Shown here piece after piece: positions 35,917 to 48,438 of a DNA stretch of 64,000 bases. The first letter of the stretch is position 1. Each line of letters begins with the position of its first letter. Under the pieces are notes generated by a model. That model had not been told where the DNA came from and ran no database searches. It worked only from the letters and a program-made list of their open reading frames with translations. The stretch comes from Ehretia macrophylla. Its lineage: Eukaryota > Streptophyta > Magnoliopsida > Boraginales > Ehretiaceae. The stretch is taken from positions 60,158,316 through 60,222,315 of the forward strand of contig CM075768.1 in the NCBI GenBank assembly GCA_037974665.1. The letters are read 5' to 3'. A program made the position numbers and the translations under genes.

Positions 35917-38900
35917 ATGACGGGCAAACCGAGAACCAGAGGTAGGCCTGAGATGACTGATAAGACTCCGGGTAACGCAGCACTGGGCCGTGGTAGGGAT
36001 GATGACCGATTGGGGGCAGCTATGGAGAGGATTGCTGAGTTAGTGGCTAGTCAGGCACAGTTACTAGCAGGGCAGGCTGCCCAGAATCAGGCTGTGTAGG
36101 CTCAGCTACTGAATGTGCAGGGTGGTAACCACGGGCGTGGTACCCTGAAGGAGTTCTTAGGATATCATCCACCTAGATTTCAGGGGGAGCCGGATGATAG
36201 AAAGGCGGAGGCATGGATTAGCAAGTTGGAGAAGATTTATGATCCACTTGGCTATACTGATGAGCAGAAAGTCTCTTTTGCCGTGTACTCGTTAGATGAT
36301 GAGGCAGAGGAGTGGTGGCGCACGGTAAGGACTAGCTGGGTGACGCAGGGTATTCCTTATGTTTGGGGTACCTTTCTGATGGCTTTCCGGGCAAAGTATG
36401 TCCCGAGGATTGTGAGGGAACGGAGAGAGGCAGAGTTTCTAGCCTTGGTACAGGGAGATGCTACAGTGGCTCAATATGAGGCCACATTTACTCGATTGTC
36501 CCGGTATGCACCGGAGTATGTGGCAGACGAGGAGCGGAGGACTCGTAGGTTCATGCTGGGGTTGAGGCCCGAGATTCAGGATGTGATGGCTCTGAATCGG
36601 TATGATATTTTCACTGAGGCTTTTGAGGCAGCTTCTAGACTAGAGAAGAGAAAGGGGGATCAACTTGTATCTAGTCAGCCCAGTAAGAGGCAGTATCAGC
36701 CGCAGTATCAGCAGGGTGTGTATAGGCCTCCCGTACAGCAGGTTGGGTTCAAGCCACCAGCACAGTAGGGTTCTTTTAGGCCACAGGGGCAACAGAGTTA
36801 TTATCGGCCTCAGTTTCAGCAGGGGTCATATCAGGTTCAGTCCCAGTTTAGGCCAGCCCAGTCTCAGGGTCAGTACATGCCTAGTTTGGTAAGGCCTCAG
36901 TAGCAGTAGGCTAGATCAGCTATTTCTTTAGCTCCTGGTTCTTCTAGGGGCAGTGTTAGTGCATCATCATCGCAGTGTACACACTGCAACCACACGGGGC
37001 ATGTGGAGGCCGATTGCAGGGTGAAAGCAGGGACGTGTTTGGGTTGCGGCAGCAATCAGCACAAGGCGAGGGATTGCCCTAGGTATGCGAGGACTGAGGG
37101 TCGGACAGCGACTCAGAGTTATCAGGGCCGACTTGCGGCCAGTGCACCGCAGCAGCAGCGGGTTCAGGCTCGGGCCTACGCAGTTGACTTAGAAGAGATG
37201 CCTGAGAAGACTGCAGTTGTGGAATGTAACTTTCTTATACTTGATCAACTTGTTAAAGTGTTGATTGATTCTGGTGCTACACATTCTTTCATTACTCCTT
37301 CTTGTGTGCAACGTGTTAATTTGCAACCTGAAAGATTGCCTTATGTGGTTGAGATTAGTACCTCTTTGACTGATAAGTATGTTACTGGCTTAGTATGTAA
37401 GGATTGTATAATACATGTTAAGGGGCATAATTTTCCTTCAGACCTTATTTTATTTCCTATCCGGGGGTATGGTGTTATCTTAGGTATGGATTGGCTTTCT
37501 AAGTATGATGCCCAGTTGAACTGTAGAACCAAGGTAGTACAGTTTCGTTTGCCAGATCAGCCAGTAGTTGAGGTAGTAGGGAACCGGGGTGCAAAGACGA
37601 GTTTTGTTATCTCAGCAACTAAAGCCGTTAAGTTGGTGAGTAAGGGGTGTTCGGGTTATCTAGCTTATTTGATCAACAAGCCATCTGATAAGCTGTAGCT
37701 AGAGGAAGTCCCTATTATTCGGGAATATCCCAATGTATTTCCCGAGGAGTTGCCAGGGTTACCGCCAGAGAGAGATGTGGAGCTTGTGATCAATCTTATT
37801 CCCGATACTCAACCTATTTCTAAATCAGCGTATCGGATGGCACCAGCTGAGTTGAAGGAGTTGAAGACTCAGTTGCAGGAGTTATTGGAGAAGGGATTCA
37901 TTCAGCAGAGTTATTTACCTTGGGGAGCTCCAGTCTTCTTTGTGAAGAAGAAGGATGGCACCTTGAGGTTGTGTATTGATTACCGTGGTTTGAATTAGGT
38001 GACCATCAAGAACAAGTATCCTTTGCCACTGATTGACGAGTTGTTCGATCAACTTCAGGGAGCCAAAGTCTATTCTAAATTTGATTTGAGGCAGGGGTAT
38101 TATCAGCTTCGGATTCGCACGGAGGATGTTCCGAAGTTTGCCTTCAGGACTCGGTACAGGCATTATGAGTTTGTTGTTATGCCCTTTGGATTAACTAATG
38201 CACCGGCAGCATTCATGGATCTTATGCATCAGGTTTTTCAGCCGTATTTAGACCAGTTCGTGGTAATCTTTATTGATGATATCTTGGTCTATTCTAAGTC
38301 TGAATCGAAGCACGAGCAACATCTACGGCTTGTATTAGAGAAACTACAGGAGCATCAGTTGTTTGCCAAGTTCAGCAAATATGAATTTTGGCTGCAACGC
38401 ATATCTTTTCTTGGTCATGTTATTACACAGAGCGGTATTTCTGTAGATCCTACTAAGATTGAATCGGTGATGTCTTGGAAACGGCCAGAGAATGTTTCTG
38501 AGGTCCGTAGCTTTCTTGGCTTGGCGGGTTATTATCGTAGGTTTGTTAAGGACTTCTCGAAGATCGCTGGGCCACTTTCTAAGTTGACTCAGAAGCGGAC
38601 TATCTTTAATTGGGATGAAAAGTGTGAGAGTGGGTTTCAGGAGTTGAAAAAGAGGTTGACTACTGCTCTAGTACTTGCTCTACCAGAGGGGACTGATAAT
38701 ATGGTTATTTACAGCGATGCATCCAAGGAGGGCTTGGGATGTGTTCTTATGCACGATGGCCGAGTTATTGCCTATGCTTCCCGGAAGTTGAAGCCTTATG
38801 AGGTGAATTATCCGACTCATGATCTTGAGTTGGCAGCAGTTGTCTTCGCTCTAAAGAAGTGGCATCATTATCTGTGGGGCAGTAAGTTCGAGATTTTCAC

Positions 38901-40644
38901 TGATCATAAGAGTCTGAAGTACTTGTTCTCACAGAAGGAGTTGAATATGCGCCAGCGGAGGTGGATGGAGCTTCTTGGAGATTATAATTGTTCTATCAAT
39001 TATCTGCCTAGCAAGGAAAATGTTGTAGCAGATGCTCTTAGTCGGAAGGCGAGTATTTCTTGTTTAGCTATCAAGAAGTGGGAGATTCTTGAGGAATTCA
39101 CTTATTGGAGATCGGAGTTGACTCAGGTTGGGGTGATGTATTCACATCTCCGTATTCAGCCTTTATTGTTGTCTCAGATCAGAGAAACTCAGCAATTTGA
39201 TGTTAAACTTCAGAAGATCAAGGATCAGATCACGGATGATCAGTCTAACTTTAAACTGCATGAGGATGGTATTCTTCGGTTTCAGAACAGGGTTTGTGTT
39301 CCCGATGAACCGGGCTTGAGGCGAGGTATTCTGGAGGAAGCTCATAATTCTAAGTACACTATTTATCCCGGTGGAAACAAGATGTATCGGGATTTGAAGC
39401 AACACTATTGGTGGAATAACATGAAGAGGGAGGTTGCTCAGTTTGTATCTAGATGTTTGACTTGTCAGTGGGTGAAAGCCGAGCATCAACGACCTGCAGG
39501 TTTGCTTCAGCCGTTGGCTATACCAGAGTGGAAATGGGAGCATATTACGATGGATTTCGTCACTGGTTTGCTTAGAACTCCGAGGGGTAATGATGCAGTT
39601 TGGGTTGTCGTGGATCGTTTGACGAAGACAGCTCATTTTATTGCGATGAGGATGGGAGATGAGGTTACAAAGTTGACGGGTCTTTATTTGGATCAGATTG
39701 TTAGACTTCACGGTATTCCATCTAGTATTGTCTCAGATCGAGATCCTCGATTTACTTCTCGTTTGTAGGAGAAACTTCAGGAGACCTTGGGTACTTAGTT
39801 GAACTTCAGTACCGCGTATCATCCACAGACCGACGGTCAGTCTGAGCGGACTATTCAGATTCTGGAAGATATGCTTAGGGCTTGTGTTCTGAACTTCGGG
39901 AAGAACTGGGAGAAACATCTACCACTTGCCGAGTTTGCCTATAACAATAGTTATCAAGCTACTATTGGGATGGCACCTTTTGCACCTCTTTACGGTCGTA
40001 AGTGCCGTTCACCTTTATATTGGGGCGAGGTAGGAGAGATGAAGACTATTGATCCGACTATTATGCCAGAGCTTCTAGAAAAGATCGAGAATGTTCAGTT
40101 GATCAGGCAGAGAATGCTTACGGGGCAGAGTAGATTCAAGAGTTATGCTGATAAGCGTCGTCGGGATTTAGAGTTTGTAGTCGGAGATCGGGTTTTCTTG
40201 AGATTGTCTCCTCGTAAGGGGTTTATTCGTTATGGTAAAGGTAGAAAGCTGAGTCCGAGATTTGTTGGGCCGTTTGAGATTACCGGCAGGGTTGGTAAGT
40301 TGGCATATCGGTTGGCTTTACCAGAGAACTTCTCTATTGTCCACGATGTATTTCATGTGTCTAATTTGCGGAAATATAATCCAGATCCTTCTCATATTCT
40401 TGAGCCAGAGCCGTTACAGCTTCGTGAGAATTTGACTTATGACGAGCATCCGATTCGTATTCTTGATCAGATGGAACGAGAGTTGAGGTCGAAGAAGATT
40501 CTGATGGTTAAGGTGTTGTGGAAGCATCATGGTATCGAGGAAGCTACTTGAGAGAGACGGGATCAGATGCAGCAGTAGTACCCAGATCTGTTCAGTACAT
40601 CAAGTAAGAATTTCGAGGGCGAAATTTCTTTAAGGGGGGGAGAA
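35917..40644 (+). pseudogene. gypsy element 2 gag-pol, in-frame stops only
   Basis: The start ATG at 35917 (M-T-G-K-P-R-T-R-G-R-P) is preferred over an upstream in-frame ATG because it opens the Gag-like sequence. One frame runs to the 3' LTR. Gag has EPDDRKAEAWI and RLSRYAPEY, then knuckles CTHCNHTGHVEADC and CLGCGSNQHKARDC (about 36978-37074). Protease keeps D-S-G-A (37270-37281). Reverse transcriptase has FIDDILVYS, RNase [11 protein letters not shown], integrase RCLTCQ, SDRDPRF and QSERT, and a remnant of a chromodomain. Stops: 36097, 36766, 36901, 36907, 37696, 37996, 39766, 39796, 40549 and 40576. Most replace Gln or Trp. With protease intact and no frameshift this copy is less damaged than element 1. 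Confidence 0.95.
40632..40644 (+). promoter_or_regulatory. Polypurine tract of gypsy element 2
   Basis: AAGGGGGGGAGAA directly precedes the 3' LTR start TGTGAAACCCC. Confidence 0.9.
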
Positions 40645-43082
40645 TGTGAAACCCCACTTTTCTATCTTATCTCGTTTTGCGTGCTTATCTCGTTTTGCGT
40701 GAATTAACCTGTCTATGTGCTATGTGACTTAGAATGTGGTAATTTTGATATCAATACTCCTAGAACATGCTAAATGTGCATTCATGAAATTTTCATAAAA
40801 AACGGAGTCAGAAATTTTATCGTCGATTTTCAGTGAATAGTATTTTCGAAACACGTCCGCTAAAATTTTGAAACTGGTCTTTTTAACCCTTCTAGACCTA
40901 GTCCACGGACTTTAATAGACCTGTGTTTGATGAAAACGGTTTTAAAATCGGCTTAAGAATTTATTAGGGTTTTTACACCGACTTTTGCGAAAATCGAGTT
41001 TTAAGCCGACTCGGGTGAAATTATTTGATTGTAAAACTTCTTGTCACCTAAAAATAATTTACTTGAGCTAGCTTGGGTGTTGAATAATTTTTTTGAACTT
41101 TGGTAATCAAGAAAATGCATTTAAAGTCAAGCAAACACAAAAAAATGCTAAGTTTCAACTTTGATTTTCATTTAAATGGTTGACCAACAAGCTTATATCA
41201 CCAACACACACTCACAAAACACAAAAACACCCACAATTGCACACACATTGCCGAGAGGGAGAAGAGAGAAAAGAGAAAAGAGTTTTCAAGGTTTTCAAAG
41301 TAATTTTTTAAAGAAAAAGCTAGTTTTTGTCCATAGAATTTCGTGCCGAGTTGGATTCCTCTTGTTGGGCACGCTTTGCACGCATTCCTAGGCTTATATC
41401 GCATCAAAGGTGAGAAAAAATTCTAGATCTCAAAAGTTGTCTTTTGCATTTTTGCGTATAAATGAAAATTGAACTGTTAGAATTCTAATCTGATGTTAGA
41501 TTATTGCTCCTTGCATGCTAGGGTTCATTTAGCTGTAATACTACGAGTTTTTATCGCTTGTAGCATAATTTTTATTTTTTGGGTATTTAAATTTGATTAA
41601 TTTGTTCAATGTTGATTAAATTGAGTTGTGTTGATCGGAATCGATTGCCGTCAATTTCTAAATGTTTGATAATTACGTGGTAGCGCCGTTGTAATGCCGA
41701 ATTTTCGATTATGATGTTTGGGTGAAAATCCGGAAATTTCAGCCTTGACACACTAGAGTTTTAGGGTTGTTGAGCATGATTTGGATGTGTTTTTGTTGGT
41801 TTCCGAGGGGGTTAATGTAGTTGGTTGAATGGGTGAGTGATAGAAACTGATTTGGAGTTGTTTGGATTAGTAGAATGTAAGATATGATTATTTGAAGTTT
41901 AGGTTGTCTTTCTTTAAAATATTAGATTGAGCCTTAGTTGATTGGGTGTGGGTTGAGTGATTGAATTGTGAGTTGTTGACGGGTAAATTAGGGTTTGATT
42001 GTGTGTTTAATGCATGTTCGGTTAGATGGCCTACTTTGTCATCTAACTTAGTTATGTATTGTTAAATTGGTTATTGATGTTATTATGATGATAATATGAT
42101 TATGGATGATTATTGATGATTATTGATTGATGATTGATGCCGGGAGCTAAACAGTTCTGCTAGACTGTCCTCCTGTGAATGATTGATGTTTTTTATTATT
42201 GCTGGGTCTCTGGTATGTGTGTGCCACCTCTCGGGCAGCATTGGGCTGTCGGGTTGATAACGGCATGACTATCAGAGATTGCCTCCAGCTCGCATGACGG
42301 AGGTGTCATGGAGGGCGAGGTTACTGGGGGTACCCCGGGTGCATGAGTTTATGGGAGTCACAAGAAGGCTGTTATGATCGTGATGGTGTTTGGAGCTACA
42401 CCAACTAGAGTATCCTTTATTGAATGGTCATATAGTTATGTGATGATATTATTATTGTTGTTATTGTGTGTTTACTGACTTAAAGGATTATTCCAAGGAG
42501 TTTAGTAGACCTTGCTCGAGATCTATCGGATCCTCGCTAGGCTTATTTTATATAAGCTCACTCTCTATTATTGCATGCATACAGGTGTACTTTCGCAGGA
42601 TTACGGGTACGTGCCTCCTGAAGAGGAGAATGTGGAAAACGTGCCTTACGTGAATGAGTCCTATGTTCCAGAGTCTTATCCGTGATGTCGTACATGTTTT
42701 ATTATCTTGTAAATTAACTTAGTAGACTTTTATCTGCTTTGTAGTTTATAATGTATAAGATGTTGATAAGTTAATGAATTAGTTGATGTTGTCTTAGTAG
42801 CCTTTGTTTTGTTTATGATTAGGTTTCTAGATTGGCTCAATATATTTTTGTATTGTATATTAAGGGTTCATGTATTATGTTGGAACGGAGGCATATAACA
42901 AGGAATGATTATTGTTTAGTATGGTTGTGTTGTATGTTGTTCTTTGAATTAAGGAGTTGTTGGATGTATGATGTTCTAATGAGGTTAGTTTAGAACCTCA
43001 GTATTCTAATTACTGTCGTTATACTGTCGAAATTCCGTTGCGTCCTGACTGATTATAGGTGGAGTCGAGTTGGGGCGTGACA
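40645..43082 (+). repeat. 3' LTR of gypsy element 2
   Basis: 2438 bp from TGTGAAACCCCAC to GGGGCGTGACA. A CA-rich leader-like region at 41200-41250 and a GGTGAG at 41409 resemble the LTR-like sequence at 24491-25440. Its last 394 bp are the partner of 35237-35630. Confidence 0.9.
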
Positions 43083-43226
43083 GGGGACATAAATGTCATT
43101 TCACGCGGTCAATGTGTTGACCATTAACAGTCCATTAACGGTAGGGACTAGATTGGACTTTTTACAAATCTCAGGGACCAATTTAGTCTTTAGTGCAAAC
43201 TTCAGGGACTAAAATAGTTTTTGCCC
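43083..43226. repeat. Single MULE terminal arm cut by gypsy element 2
   Basis: The end reads, reversed, GGGCAAAAACTATTTTAGTC, nearly the same as the outer end of the complete MITE at 50530 (GGGCAAAAATCATTTTAGTC). Alternating GGGACTA / GGGACCA phrases are typical of these arms. The other arm is not in the window; it was probably beyond the truncated left side of gypsy element 2. Confidence 0.65.
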
Positions 43227-43424
43227 AATTAAACTTTATCGAAAGAAGACACTCCCACTTTTGTAAATCACCTTAGGCCAACAGAAGATAGGTGTGAGGA
43301 TTGAAAATTGTTCTAGTTTAGCATTTTAAAAAAGGTTTTATGAAAATAAACTTCCAAAGTTGGAGTCTCACTAAAATATTTATCAGGTTCCTTCGTTATA
43401 TGATAAGGTTAGTACCTTTTTTTT
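43227..43424. other. Short spacer, nothing recognised
   Basis: AT-rich sequence between the MULE arm and the next MULE-like element. Confidence 0.4.
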
Positions 43425-43503
43425 GAGTTAAAATCATTTAGCCCATGAGTTTATGGTTAAAACCAAATTCCCCCCATGAAGTCTCAATATTACCCACTTT
43501 CCC

Positions 43504-46500
43504 TGTAACACCCCGATCCCTCACGAAACCAAAATTTCTATTAATCATGCTATTCTCAACCCAATCCCAAACCCCGGACATGAAATTTAGGAGAAAATGG
43601 ACGGAGTTTCCCTATTTATAGGACTATCTGGAAACCTGCAAATAACAACATACAACCACAAGACCATAATCCACAACCTCAATCCATTTCATCCTACAAC
43701 TTCACCACATCACATTTTGCATTAAAATCATCCAAGCCACAACTTAGCAAAAGTTCATCACACAAGTATGCTAGGCATAATTATTGATATTCTATAGTCT
43801 AAACCTACTTATCTTACCACTCTAACTACATTCACAAGCTTGACTTATGATAAGTCCACCTACTTGTCACACAAGCACGCAATCAAAAGACAATAAAATC
43901 TATTTTTAGCTATTACATGCCAACTACTCTATCAAACCACATAAGTCCTTAATTTAGTTTACAATCCAACAAGCCGTACAAAAATATATACAAGACTTCA
44001 AGGGTTTCCAAAACAGAACAAAAATACATCAAGTCCCATCTTCACAAACAGCTTTCAACCACAGCAAGATAAGCAACCAACAACACGACACACAAGGTAG
44101 TTGTTCTAACTGCACCTGAAACATGTTAAAATGATGAATGAGTAACCAAAGTTACCCAGTGAGGGAGGTGATGCAGTAAACCGGGGAGTGCTTTCATGTG
44201 ATGCAACAAAGATAGTAACAATAATAACAAAGCCAATTAGACAAGTATTTAACCACGTATAAAAAGGATACGGTTCCACTTTTATCTTCAATCATGAACC
44301 ACGAGCCAAGATCTTTAAACAAGTGCCGACAAAATCCTTACACCACCAAATGGGGTACTCCGGATGTACCTCGATCCTACGACCCATAATCTCCTAAGGT
44401 AGGTCCATATGCCCTAACGAGGTAAACCACGCCTCCAAGGTAGGGGGGTATGCCTTAATGAGAAAGGGACTGGGAAACCATGGTAGCCGAGGGAGTACGA
44501 CAAGCCCGATGCCGCCCGTGTTACTCGACACTACCATGCCCGAAAAGGTTGCGCAACCCCGAGTCAAGATCACGAGAGCCAAGAATATCAAATCACGTAA
44601 GAGGAACAACAAAGTAGGCTGCCCTTGCAGTTAATCACATATAACACGAAAAAACACAAGATAGCAAGTAAATAATACATATAAACTTTATCAATTACTA
44701 ATAATACAATCTAGAAACAATAAAATAAGTTAAGATGCACAGAAGAGATAAAGACTCCCTCACCTTAGTGAACCAAACCTGTAAGAATCTAGCCAATGAT
44801 ACAAGGACTAGCACCAATTTATTCTCAACATCTTGGACTGGCTCAAAGAATCAAATCCTATCATGTAGTAAACACATACTTATCACAAGAAATCTTATAG
44901 ATGTCACCCACAGTCAATGTACTAAAGTTCACATCACATAATCAGTTTAGCAACACAACAAGATACAGTCACATATTAAACAAGTAATCGTGTCAGCTGA
45001 TTTAGAAACTTCACCCAGAAGGATAAACGTACTATGCAACCCATTTGAACTCTTAGCTAAGCAATTAAAGGTTCTTTACCAGTCACAATCATAACCTTAC
45101 ACAAATAATATAATTAACAAGCAATATAACCAATATAAACTAAATATAATCGTTTTCATTCAATCTTTAACAAGTAACATGTACTTCAACTTACGACCTT
45201 CTCTAAATAGATGAACATGCTATATAGGAACAATTAAACACTTATCCAATCAATTACTGAGTCAATTAATAACAATTATCAACATGGTTCATAACTAGTT
45301 CCTTTAGTCATCTTTCAAGTTCATACTAAACTAAAGACATGCAAACCAAATATCTTAATTAATAAAACTGCACTTCTATGATACGTACGCTACACAAAGG
45401 CACATAAACATTTAATTACTCAATTATAAAGCAATTATCATGAAATTAACTATGCAAACACAAAGGGGTCAATATTATACTTTTCCCAACACTTTACCAC
45501 AAGCTTACACATGCCTCAAACTGCATTTAAATACTCTAGAAGCAGCTATGAGGCAATACAAGTACTAAAGCAATTAATTCATTTATTTTTCCTTTGTTCA
45601 ACTAGGCTATTTAGCTTCCTACTAGAATTCAAGAATCAAGTTAAGCTAGCTAACCATCCTACCAATCTAGGGATACCTAAATACCTCATTTAGAACATCC
45701 AAATCATAACCTAGAGCACAAGTACACGAAAACACCGAAAATGCCTCTTTGTGGGTTTACACTACACGTACCAATTCCGGAACCCAAACAAGCGAAATGA
45801 AGGCACTTCTAAGGCTTCAATACTTAATAAAGACTAGCCATAATCTCCAAACATGCCAGAATTCGAGTTAACCCCAAAACCCCTTATTAAAGTAGCCTAA
45901 TTTGATCAAATTATTCAAATTTTGTACATGGCAAGTACAACTAACATTTTTTCCACGCTCAATGACCTAATTAACAACTACTAGAAGCCTCGAATCGAAT
46001 TAAATTTTAACTTTTTTTGGAAACCCTAGTTTGACACTATTCATCATCTTCCTCATGTAGATTCTTGCTAAAAACTTAGTTCCAAGCTATACCAATGCAT
46101 AAGATGTTCTCTAGCATGTAATAATACCATATCTAGCAAGAATCAAACAATTTATAGCACAAAAATAGCAAATTCGAAAATTATAAAAACTTGGCATAAA
46201 CTTTAAACTAGCTAAAATAATGCACTCCCTCACCTAAAGGCCTTGAGGAAGGTGGAGAGAACCTTTGGAGAAGTGGATAGGGGCCTTGGATGAGAGCTCT
46301 TGAGCAAAAATTGAAGAAAAAAAAATCACAAAATCTTCCTCACTGCTACAGTAAAAACCGTGTCTGCTTGGGGGCTTTTTGAGCTTGCTTTGTGCTATTT
46401 TTTCTAAGTATTGAGTGGTAGGTAGTATATATTAAAGTGGTGTTTAGTTGTAGTAGGCATTTGATCACTATTCTAGCAAGACAACTAAATAAAAATGCTC

Positions 46501-46857
46501 CAAAGCTAACTACAACTAACTAAAGTCAAGAATTTATTGTCTTCCACAATTTACTATTCTTAACGGTTCTTGAAATCTATTTTCAAACGCTATCTCCCGA
46601 AGTTTAGAACCCAAAATCTCACTTCCGAGTCTCATTTTATATGGAACGGGACCTATGAAAATTATAAAACTAAGCAAGTTAAATAGTCAAATTTTCTTAT
46701 GAATAGTAACCACTGATCAAGTAAAGAATTGTACATTAAATTGCACATATATTGTCATTTAAGTGATAAATGCACATATAGTGTCATAAAAGTAAATAAT
46801 GCACGAAAGATATGCTACGATTATTTATGACTAAGATGCAAATTCTCGGGCGTCACA
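43504..46857 (-). repeat. Solo LTR, gypsy Tekay/Del-like, inverted
   Basis: 3354 bp with ends TGTAACACCCCG and CGGGCGTCACA, flanked by the exact 5-bp duplication TTCCC (43499-43503 and 46858-46862). It contains no gag-pol and no primer site. Features shared, in reverse, with element 1's LTR include GTTACCCAGTGAGGGA (44151-44166, compare CCCTCACTGGGCAAC) and the GTACTCCGGATGTACC block near 44354. Its orientation is minus by that comparison. A solo LTR arises when the two LTRs of one element recombine. Confidence 0.85.
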
Positions 46858-47222
46858 TTCCCTATAAGACTTTGATCTAAAAATCTATTAGTTTGTAAGG
46901 TTATATTTGTCATTTTATTTTATCCTTTCTTTTTCTTTCTTGAGTTCTTTCATTTATTTTTTTTTTCCTTCATACTTTCTTCTTCTTCAACCTCCTCTTC
47001 TAATTGTCCAAAAAAAAAAACCTCATCTTCTGTTGTTGCAGTCACTTCCATAGCCATTTTGCCCACTCACTCTATCCCTCCAATAAACCTTAAGTCAAAG
47101 CAACACAATCACTTACAAAAACTAACAGCCAGTTATAAACATCAGCAACACCTACCATTATGCCCAATTCTTAACATTTTTTTATTCAATTAATACCATT
47201 ATCTTGAATTAAACCCAATTCT

Positions 47223-47249
<27 letters not shown>
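47223..47249. repeat. (TA)n microsatellite
   Basis: About 13 TA dinucleotides within the MULE-like element. Confidence 0.9.
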
Positions 47250-47253
<4 letters not shown>

Positions 47254-47947
47254 AGCCCAAGAAACTCAAATTTCATCAACGCTTAACAAACCCCAAATCA
47301 AAATACAGATTATTTGACCAATTCCAAATTAATACATCTATGAAATTGTAAACCCCAGATCTATTAAAAAATTACAACTAGTAAGCTAATGGTCCGTAGG
47401 CATAAACAACCCCACCAGATATGCCTCATCCTAGAGAGCTACTCCAGAGAACTTTGAAACCTCATATCAGTCTTGAACTTTTGGACAATTTCACGAACCA
47501 AGAGCTGCAACTTTCGAATCAGAACCTTCGTAGAGTTCTAGTACTAGTTGATTTGAAGTAACTTTTTTAATGATAAGTACTTTGAGAATATAAAAGAATA
47601 GGCATCGATGGGATGGTGCATCTAAGAATGTTGTGCATATGATGTGTGTGTGTGTGCATGCGTATATGAAAGATTGTGGTCTATGTATGTTTTGTAATCT
47701 ATGGTGTGGAGTGTGACGTATGCGTGTGCTTTACAGGTTTGTAAGACATGTAGTGTGTGTGATTTTGTGAAGTTGGGTTTGTGGGTGAAGAATGACTCTG
47801 CAAGGAAGTGAATAGGTGAGGAAGAAGAAGAATAGAAGAAAGAAATAGAATGACAAAATTACCCCTATAAAGTAACGATTTTTTAACTATGTTAGACTTT
47901 ATGAGGAAAAGTGGGTAATGTTAAGACTTCATGGGGCTAAATGACTT

Positions 47948-48438
47948 TTTTTTTTTTCCTTCATAGAACTAACAAAATTGGGGGCGGATCCCACAATTAG
48001 GTCAATTGAACTTGAGGTGGAGATAAAGCATTGATTCTATGCTTGACTATTAGTGGCGAGCTCTACTAAAAAAATAGAATGAATATTTTACAAATTGATG
48101 GCATATTGAGAATTTTGAACTACTAGATTTAATTTTTATTTTATGTAATTGGAGTCCTATTTGATTTAATAGTTAATTGAAAAGTCCTTGGCCAATCTAT
48201 TTAGGTAATGGTGATATACTTTTAAATTTTACTCTTGACTTGTGAGAATTTGTGACTTAAGAGTTTTAATTAATATTAATGGGATTAGTATTTTCTGGCT
48301 TTAGAAGTGATTATGAACCTCAGATGTCATATAAAAAAAATTTGATCTGCCATTGTCAATATTATTATTCTTATAACTCTTTCATCATTAATTCGGCCAT
48401 ACTTTTTTGTCTTTTCTATAGTAAGGTTCATTTATTAA
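47948..48438. other. Spacer between MULE-like elements
   Basis: AT-rich, with no gene or repeat recognised. Confidence 0.45.

Larger units (their letters stand above)
35237..43082 (+). mobile_element. Ty3/gypsy element 2, 5' LTR truncated
   Basis: A second Tekay/Del-like element: 394 bp of 5' LTR (35237-35630), primer site 35637-35648, gag-pol from 35917, polypurine tract to 40644, and a full 3' LTR 40645-43082. It belongs to a different family from element 1 (LTR starts TGTGAAACCCC) but shares gag-pol organisation and most motifs. The first 2044 bp of the 5' LTR are missing at the junction with the copia element, so no target duplication can be scored. Its right end lies against a MULE arm at 43083. 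Confidence 0.92.
43425..47947. mobile_element. MULE-like element split by a solo LTR
   Basis: The left end (GTTAAAATCATTTAGCCC, GGTTAAAACC, CCCCCATGAAGTCT, TTACCCACTT) is matched in reverse at the right end (47860-47947: AAGTGGGTAATG, AGACTTCATGGGGCTAAATG). The arms are about 100-150 bp. The same phrases occur in the MULE at 48439, so they are one family. Poly-T tracts at both edges hide the target duplication. Without the 3.35-kb solo LTR and its TSD the element is about 1.2 kb. Its interior shows no recognisable gene. Confidence 0.6.

Noticed and set aside
43504-46857. A complete small retrotransposon instead of a solo LTR
   Set aside because: No internal primer site, gag, pol or paired inner LTR boundary was found, while end motifs and a 5-bp duplication suit one LTR.
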